Program-made: the position numbers and the translations under genes
Part shown: positions 5,970-10,129 of the stretch, piece by piece
How the letters are laid out: every line of letters begins with the position of its first letter
How positions within the stretch are numbered: position 1 is the first letter of the stretch
Source of the DNA: Bacillota bacterium
GTDB taxonomy: Bacteria > Bacillota > Clostridia > Christensenellales > Borkfalkiaceae
Length of the DNA stretch: 10,129 nucleotides
Assembly (NCBI GenBank): GCA_021768985.1
Contig: JAETTR010000030.1
Location: 1-10,129, forward strand
Direction of reading: 5' to 3'
The notes under the pieces: generated by a model
What the model was told of the DNA's origin: nothing
The model's database searches: none
What the model saw: the letters and a program-made list of their open reading frames with translations, nothing else

Positions 5970-6905
5970 TTATTCCGAAAATACGACCCGGGCAAGCGCC
6001 TCCACCTCCTCCGTCGTCTCCGCGGAAAACAACCTGCGCTTATATTCCGCCGCGCACGGCTTCCCTTTGATATAGAACGCCGCCATTTTGCGCATAAACA
6101 CGCACGCGAACCGTTCGCCGTACAGTTCCCGCGTTTCTTTTAACTGCTTCAAAAACAGCTCCCGCACGGGCGGCGGCTCGATTCCCGTAAACTCCGAAAA
6201 CACCTGCGGGCGATAGAGCGCCGCGCGCGCGATCATTACCCCGTCCGCGCCCGTGCGGGCAATCGCTTTTTCCGCATCCTTTTTCGACCAGATTCCGCCG
6301 TTTGCGATTACGGGTATCCGAACCGCGTTCTTCGCCGCGGCGATCTCGGCGTAATCGGGCGCGCCCGCGTAAATTTTTTCCCGCGTTCTGCCGTGCACCG
6401 TAATCATGCACGCACCCGCCCCTTCGCACAACCGCGCAAATTCCGCCGCCGTTTTCTTCTCCTCCGTAACGCCTGTGCGGAATTTTACGGAAATCCGCTT
6501 CCCGCTTTTAACGCACGCGGCGATCACTTTTTCGGCAAGCGGCAAGTTTTCCATGAGCGCGTTTCCCTCGCCGTTGCGCACGATTTTCGGCATGGGGCAC
6601 CCCATGTTGATATCGATCAGATCGAAGGGCGCGAGCGCCTCGCTCTCGCACGCCGCACGCATGATATCGGGATCGTTCCCGAAGATCTGCGCCGCCTTGG
6701 GCGACTCGCTTCCGCAATACAACAGTTTCTTCGTCTCCTCGCTCCCGTAGGCGAGCCCCTTACAGCTGACCATCTCCGTAAAGGTCAGACCCGCGCCCAG
6801 CCCGCGGCAGAGCTCGCGGAAGGGATAGTTGGTGTAACCGGCAAGCGGCGCGAGAAATACGTTGTTCGGGCATACCATGCCCGCGATCTCAACGGACGGA
6901 AACAT
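5970..6905 (-). CDS. dusB: tRNA-dihydrouridine synthase, DusB type
   Basis: Dus enzymes are FMN-dependent, NADPH-using reductases that convert specific uridines in tRNA to dihydrouridine. The 311-aa product begins FLAPLAGYTNYPFRELCR, a Dus TIM-barrel opening. The catalytic cysteine is Cys103 in DINMGCPMPKIVRNGEG. VKFRTG at 140-145 supplies the FMN-contacting lysine (Lys141), HGRTR lies at 171-175, and IPVIANGGI and GADGVMIARAAL form the FMN phosphate site. Usual dihydrouridine synthases read GRGAL where this has ARAAL, a mild change. A small helical C-terminal domain follows. The ATG at 6905 gives a normal N-terminus; upstream in-frame codons lie inside mazG and look unlike a Dus. The start overlaps the mazG stop by 17 bp, pointing to translational coupling, and AAAGG lies about 10 nt upstream. 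The DusB subtype is inferred from overall similarity. Confidence 0.93.
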   Translation of the reverse strand: MFPSVEIAGMVCPNNVFLAPLAGYTNYPFRELCRGLGAGLTFTEMVSCKGLAYGSEETKKLLYCGSESPKAAQIFGNDPDIMRAACESEALAPFDLIDINMGCPMPKIVRNGEGNALMENLPLAEKVIAACVKSGKRISVKFRTGVTEEKKTAAEFARLCEGAGACMITVHGRTREKIYAGAPDYAEIAAAKNAVRIPVIANGGIWSKKDAEKAIARTGADGVMIARAALYRPQVFSEFTGIEPPPVRELFLKQLKETRELYGERFACVFMRKMAAFYIKGKPCAAEYKRRLFSAETTEEVEALARVVFSE

Positions 6906-8304
6906 TCTCTTTCGCCTTTTTGTAGTATGTAAGCCATTCCTCGTCCGACAGCGCGGTCGGATCCTTGCCGTCCGCAAGCACGAGCCGCTCCCACTCCGTA
7001 TACCGCGCGGCGTTCTTTTTCACTGTATCCAGAAGCGCCTGCTCGCAATCCGCGCCGACCAGCCTGCCCAGATGCGCGGCGACCATCAACACGTCGCCGA
7101 GTTCCTCCGCAATCTTATCCCGATCGCCCGATTCGTACGCCGCGCGCAGTTCCGCAACCTCCTCGCGCAGCTTAGCTTCGTTGGCGTCGAAGCTGCTGAA
7201 ATTCCAGCCCCCTTTCGCCATGCGTTTGCAAATCTTCTGCGCGCGGAGTAACGCGGGGAAGCATTGCGGCACGTCGTTCACCGCGTCGGAAAAAGTCTTT
7301 TGCCCCTTCTCCGTCATCTTGTTCTTTTCCCAAACGGTGAGCGCGCCCTTGTCGTCCGCCGCCTTGTCCTGCCCGAACACGTGCGTGTGGCGGGTGATGA
7401 GCTTTTCGCAGACCTCGGTGATCACGTCCGTCATATCGAAGTTGCCGCGTTCCTCTTCAATCAGCGCGTGAAACGACGCCTGCATCACGATGTCGCCCGC
7501 CTCTTCCCGCATTTTATCGGGATCGTCGCAATCGATCGCGTCCACCAGTTCGTACGCCTCTTCGATCGCGTTAATGCGAATGCTCTCGTGCGTCTGCACT
7601 CTATCCCACGGACACCCGTCGGGCGCGCGCAGACGGCGCAGAATCTCCATTAAATCGTCGAGATCGAACCGCTTACGTTCGAGCAAGGGCGCGTCGTATA
7701 CGACGATCGCCGTTTCCGCCGCATATCGGGACTGACGGTCGATCTCGTACAAGGGCATTCGCAATACCTCGTTCCCGCAAACGTACGCCGCGGGCGCCTC
7801 GTCGCCGAACTTCTCGGTAAGCAGAAGTTTCAAATCCGCCGCCCGATCCTGCCCGAGCACGTTGTACACGACGAGCGGAAGGGTTAGTTTGACGTGGAAC
7901 GCGTCGAACACCGAAACGCTCTGATAGGCGCAGCACAGCCCCGCCTTTGCGGCGGCGGTCGCTCCGAACGAAACGCCCTCGACCAGAACGACCTCTTTGC
8001 ATTCCCGTCTGATCCGCATGGCGGCGCGGTCCTCCGACGCGCTCCCGTCCACGCAATAGCACAGGTTGATCCCCTTCGACTGCTTTTTCAGGGCGCGCAC
8101 GATTTTATCGGTCAGCGCTTCGTAGGTACGACTGCTTTCGTACAGATCGTCGAACGTTTCGAAGTCCGCCTTATATTTCTTTACTTCCTCCGCGCCGGCA
8201 AGAAATTTCGAGCGCAAAATCACTTTATCCGCATTTTTGATCGCAGCGATTGCCGCCGCGCTGATATCTTGCGGTTCTACCCCTAAGCCAACGACCGTAA
8301 CCAT
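6889..8304 (-). CDS. mazG: YabN-type fusion: tetrapyrrole-methylase-like domain plus MazG nucleotide pyrophosphohydrolase
   Basis: MazG hydrolyses NTPs and dNTPs to monophosphates and pyrophosphate, and is thought to clear abnormal nucleotides. The 471-aa product has an N-terminal region (about 1-205) resembling the tetrapyrrole (SAM-dependent) methylase fold, starting VTVVGLGVEPQDIS. Two MazG modules follow. The first has LRAPDGCPWDRVQTHESI (225-242), the metal-binding EEAYE (248-252) and EEAGD (267-271). The second has EEVAEL (381-386) and EELGD (400-404). This order and length match B. subtilis YabN. The methylase half is diverged: the glycine-rich loop is VGLGVEP, and the usual VPG-x-P motif reads CVDGSAS. 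The ATG at 8304 has GGAAGGA 6 nt upstream. The gene overlaps the flippase gene upstream by 80 bp and dus downstream by 17 bp. The MazG assignment is secure; methylase activity is doubtful. Confidence 0.94.
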   Translation of the reverse strand: MVTVVGLGVEPQDISAAAIAAIKNADKVILRSKFLAGAEEVKKYKADFETFDDLYESSRTYEALTDKIVRALKKQSKGINLCYCVDGSASEDRAAMRIRRECKEVVLVEGVSFGATAAAKAGLCCAYQSVSVFDAFHVKLTLPLVVYNVLGQDRAADLKLLLTEKFGDEAPAAYVCGNEVLRMPLYEIDRQSRYAAETAIVVYDAPLLERKRFDLDDLMEILRRLRAPDGCPWDRVQTHESIRINAIEEAYELVDAIDCDDPDKMREEAGDIVMQASFHALIEEERGNFDMTDVITEVCEKLITRHTHVFGQDKAADDKGALTVWEKNKMTEKGQKTFSDAVNDVPQCFPALLRAQKICKRMAKGGWNFSSFDANEAKLREEVAELRAAYESGDRDKIAEELGDVLMVAAHLGRLVGADCEQALLDTVKKNAARYTEWERLVLADGKDPTALSDEEWLTYYKKAKENVSVR

Positions 8305-9616
8305 ATTGTTTCCTTCCGACCTTTTTCTTGAAAGTATACAGCAAATCGAGAAAAAAAGCAACCAGATAACAGGCGTTGGAAGCGATTGCCGCGCCGCTCA
8401 CCGATATGGCGGGATTGGAGATCAGCGTCCATTGCAACGCGAATTTTACAAGCACGGCGAGCAGCATGTTCCGCGCGGCGTACTTTGCCCTGCCCATGCC
8501 CGTCAAACAGGCGGCGAGGGTGTCCACCCCCGCAAGGGTCGCCGCGGACACCGAAGAGAGCCGCACGAGCCCGACGAGGGTTTCGGCGTCCTCGGGCGAT
8601 AGCCCGCCGTAGAGAATGTGTACGGCGGGGCGGGCGAGCGCGAAGATTCCGACCGCCGCGGGCAACGACAGCAACAGGGTCAGTCCGAGCGCGTACAGCG
8701 CGCGCGTTCTGCCCTCTTCCTCTTCCCCCTTGGCAAAGCACGCGGACACGGCGGGCACGCTCGCCGCCGCGAGTCCGTAGCACACCGAAGCGGGCAGGGA
8801 AACGAGGGAAACCGCGCCGCCCGAATACAGCCCGTACAGCGACACGGCGCGGGTTGTATAGCGGGAGAGCAGGCGCACGATAATCACGCTGTCCAGCGTC
8901 TGCGAGAGGGGCAACAGCGCCGAAGCCGCCATGACGGGAACCGCGGAAAACAGAATCTCCGCGCCGCCCGTTTTTCTCGCCGCCAGACATCCTCTGCGGG
9001 GCTCCGCGCGGTACCGCATGAAGAGATACGCGAAGGCGCATACCTCGGACATGGTTACCGCCGCGAGCGTACCGGCGACGGCGCGAGCAGGCATGTCCGC
9101 GTACCGGTATGCAAAGAAGAGCCCCGCGCCCGCCTTGACGAGCTGTTCGACGATTTCGGACGCGGCGGTAGGCGCCATGTCGTTCTTCCCCTGAAAGTAC
9201 CCGCGCAAGACCGCGATCAACGCGACGAAGAACACGGACGGCGCAAGCGCGAAATAGCACTGCGTGAGATTGCCGTCGCCCTGCAAGGCGCTCATCTGCG
9301 AAGCGCACAGACACATGAGCGCCGAACCGCACAAGCCGAGCAGAGCAAAGAGCGAGAGCGCGGTTCTGACCGTGTCCGAAGTGCGGATCCCCTTTGCCGT
9401 TTCGCGCGCGATCGTGCGGGAAAACGCCGACGGAATTCCCGCCGACGAAAAGGTAAGCAAAACGCAGAACAGGGGATACGCCATCTGGTACAAGCCCATG
9501 CCGTATCCGCCGAGCATTCCCACGAGGGGAATGCGGTATAACGCGCCGATTCCCTTTGCGGCGAAGCCGCCGAGCGAGATCACCGCGACGCTTTTTAAGT
9601 AAGATTTATGTTTCAT
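8225..9616 (-). CDS. SpoVB/YabM-like polysaccharide flippase (MOP superfamily)
   Basis: Members of this family are polytopic membrane proteins that flip lipid-linked saccharides. SpoVB acts in spore cortex formation; YabM is its paralogue beside yabN. The 463-aa product shows a run of hydrophobic segments from about residue 8 to 428. It has family blocks ALYRIPLVGMLGGYGMGLYQ (25-44), TFSSAGIPSAFSRTIARE (55-72) and VLRGYFQGKNDMAPTAASE (136-154). It is somewhat shorter than the 500-550 residues usual for SpoVB. After the last membrane segment, codons from about 438 onward lie inside mazG and encode an Arg/Gly-rich tail of 26 residues that looks unselected. The ATG at 9616 has no evident Shine-Dalgarno; a hairpin (9622-9659) ends 5 nt upstream. 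Its place between spoVT and yabN fits YabM. The substrate is unknown, so no symbol is given. Confidence 0.9.
   Translation of the reverse strand: MKHKSYLKSVAVISLGGFAAKGIGALYRIPLVGMLGGYGMGLYQMAYPLFCVLLTFSSAGIPSAFSRTIARETAKGIRTSDTVRTALSLFALLGLCGSALMCLCASQMSALQGDGNLTQCYFALAPSVFFVALIAVLRGYFQGKNDMAPTAASEIVEQLVKAGAGLFFAYRYADMPARAVAGTLAAVTMSEVCAFAYLFMRYRAEPRRGCLAARKTGGAEILFSAVPVMAASALLPLSQTLDSVIIVRLLSRYTTRAVSLYGLYSGGAVSLVSLPASVCYGLAAASVPAVSACFAKGEEEEGRTRALYALGLTLLLSLPAAVGIFALARPAVHILYGGLSPEDAETLVGLVRLSSVSAATLAGVDTLAACLTGMGRAKYAARNMLLAVLVKFALQWTLISNPAISVSGAAIASNACYLVAFFLDLLYTFKKKVGRKQYGYGRWLRGRTARYQRGGNRCDQKCG
8311..8317 (-). promoter_or_regulatory. mazG ribosome binding site inside the flippase gene
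   Basis: GGAAGGA on the minus strand lies 6 nt before the mazG ATG at 8304. It sits within the codons for flippase residues of about 433-435. It fixes the mazG start and excludes the longer reading frame that begins at 8361. Confidence 0.8.
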
Positions 9617-9621
9617 GTATG

Positions 9622-9659
9622 CACGAAATTCTTCGCTCGCTCCGCAAAGAATTTTCGTG
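9622..9659. repeat. Hairpin abutting the flippase start codon, CACGA/TTCTT palindrome family
   Basis: The arms CACGAAATTCTT (9622-9633) and AAGAATTTTCGTG (9647-9659) pair over 12 bp with one bulged T and a 13-nt loop. The stem ends 5 nt before the flippase ATG and takes the place of a normal Shine-Dalgarno site. On the minus strand the loop contains GGAG. The arm resembles those at 3665-3699, 5634-5675 and 9957-9996. Confidence 0.7.
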
Positions 9660-9943
9660 TTTTAGTCATAGCCCACGAGGAGGGTTGCCCTCCGCTGTGG
9701 GACACAATTTGCCGTATGCTTACGGCTTTCAAAGGCTGAGGGCAAAATTCTCACAACAACACGGTGTGTTGTTGTGTTTGTCCGAAGTGGCGTTTGCAAC
9801 ATATCAGTTGCAAACGCTGACCGAAAAGCCGTTTCCCTTACGGCTTTGAGAAAGGTGAATGCGGCGCGCATAAATCGTGAGCCCTGAAAGGCGCGCCGCA
9901 GAGGAAAATACTCGAATCGTAGCACGAAGTGCGAAGATATCGT

Positions 9944-9997
9944 GGTTTTCCTCAAATCACGACTTTTCTTTCATCAGCTCGAAAGAAAAGTCGTGAA
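9944..9997 (-). repeat. 54-bp dispersed palindromic repeat, copy B (after spoVT)
   Basis: On the minus strand this begins TTCACGACTTTTCTTTC, 3 nt after the spoVT stop codon, and ends TTTGAGGAAAACC. Its core is a perfect 16-bp stem (9957-9972 with 9981-9996) and an 8-nt loop. It matches copy A at 5634-5687 at 48 of 54 positions. As it directly follows spoVT it may stabilise or end that transcript, but it lacks a real U-tract. Confidence 0.85.
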
Positions 9998-10000
9998 CCT

Positions 10001-10129
10001 TTATTCGAACTGATTCGCAATGATATCCGCGGTCAGACGGGCAAGCTTTACGGAAGCCGCTTCCAGAATCGCCCCTTCCTCGCGCGAAAGCAATACGACC
10101 GCGCCCAAGCAATCTCCGCCCGCGACGAT
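10001..10129 (-). CDS. spoVT: Stage V sporulation protein T, C-terminal end (runs off right edge)
   Basis: Only the last 42 codons and the TAA stop are in the window. They read GGDCLGAVVLLSREEGAILE and then a helix ending LTADIIANQFE. This resembles the final strand and helix of the GAF-like domain at the C-terminus of SpoVT, an AbrB-family regulator that controls forespore gene expression after sigma-G. The N-terminal DNA-binding domain would lie beyond the edge. The identification leans on this short similarity and on position: in B. subtilis spoVT lies directly upstream of yabM and yabN, as here. Another GAF-ending regulator is possible. The gene is followed 3 nt later by the repeat hairpin at 9944-9997. 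Confidence 0.75.
   Translation of the reverse strand: MVAGGDCLGAVVLLSREEGAILEAASVKLARLTADIIANQFE

Larger units (their letters stand above)
9617..10000. other. 384-bp gap packed with hairpins: candidate structured RNA or composite repeat
   Basis: No convincing gene lies between the flippase start and the spoVT stop. Instead there are successive inverted repeats. Stem 9622-9633/9647-9659 has one bulge. Stem 9672-9676/9697-9701 encloses 9679-9684/9688-9693. Stem 9711-9716/9721-9726 follows. Two 11-bp stems are 9752-9762/9766-9776 and 9790-9800/9807-9817. Next are 9825-9832/9840-9847 (8 bp), 9860-9869/9891-9900 (10 bp, 21-nt loop), 9922-9925/9929-9932, and 9957-9972/9981-9996 (16 bp). CTTACGGCTTT occurs exactly at 9719-9729 and 9837-9847, so part of the array looks duplicated. 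The sense strand is unclear because stems read alike on both. I do not recognise a named RNA family, and I see no confident promoter for the flippase operon here. Confidence 0.7.

Noticed and set aside
6906..6977. Longer dus start at 6977
   Set aside because: The added 24 residues are Arg/Thr-rich and read from inside mazG. The ATG at 6905 gives a normal Dus N-terminus.
8305..8361. Longer mazG start at 8361
   Set aside because: The extra residues precede a good Shine-Dalgarno and come from the flippase gene's last membrane segment. The ATG at 8304 starts directly at the methylase-like fold.
9662..9955. 97-codon open frame on the minus strand across the hairpin array
   Set aside because: It simply translates through the palindromes, has no Shine-Dalgarno, and gives no recognisable protein. 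The stems are the better explanation.
9661..9956. tmRNA, RNase P RNA, SRP RNA or a group II intron in the hairpin array
   Set aside because: I looked for a tmRNA tag frame and acceptor ends, the conserved RNase P core, the SRP tetraloop region and an intron domain V. None was convincing.
9661..9956. CRISPR array
   Set aside because: There are inverted repeats, but no regularly spaced direct repeats with unique spacers.

Overview
The window looks like chromosomal housekeeping DNA from an endospore-forming member of the Clostridia (Bacillota) with unusually high G+C. All recognisable genes lie on the minus strand. The grounds for the assignment are the end of a SpoVT-like regulator, a SpoVB/YabM-type flippase, a YabN-type methylase-MazG fusion, strong Shine-Dalgarno sites and the gyrB-gyrA order. 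I cannot name a genus from sequence alone; an uncultured gut Clostridia lineage is plausible.

Read in the direction of transcription (right to left): spoVT C-terminus (10129-10001); a 384-bp non-coding region packed with hairpins (10000-9617); a SpoVB/YabM-like membrane protein (9616-8225); yabN/mazG (8304-6889), overlapping the previous gene by 80 bp; a DusB-type tRNA-dihydrouridine synthase (6905-5970), overlapping mazG by 17 bp; an intrinsic terminator; a promoter and a long structured leader; gyrB (5614-3701); gyrA (3609-1012, TTG start); an intrinsic terminator; two candidate promoters; and the first 287 codons of metG, which runs off the left edge.

The spoVT, yabM and yabN order matches the region known from Bacillus subtilis. 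Here it continues into dus and then into an independent gyrB-gyrA unit. The flippase, mazG and dus genes are probably one translationally coupled operon. gyrB and gyrA form a second unit, and metG a third.

The coding content is ordinary; the interest is between the genes. The predicted gyrB leader holds a 30-nt perfect palindrome that is also a strictly alternating pyrimidine-purine tract. It could become Z-DNA or a cruciform under negative supercoiling, at the very operon that makes gyrase. A 54-bp dispersed palindromic repeat occurs in that leader and again after spoVT, with a compensatory base-pair difference between copies. Related hairpins sit in four of the intergenic gaps. The spoVT-flippase gap holds about nine successive hairpins with an internal duplication, and could be a structured RNA or a composite genomic repeat.
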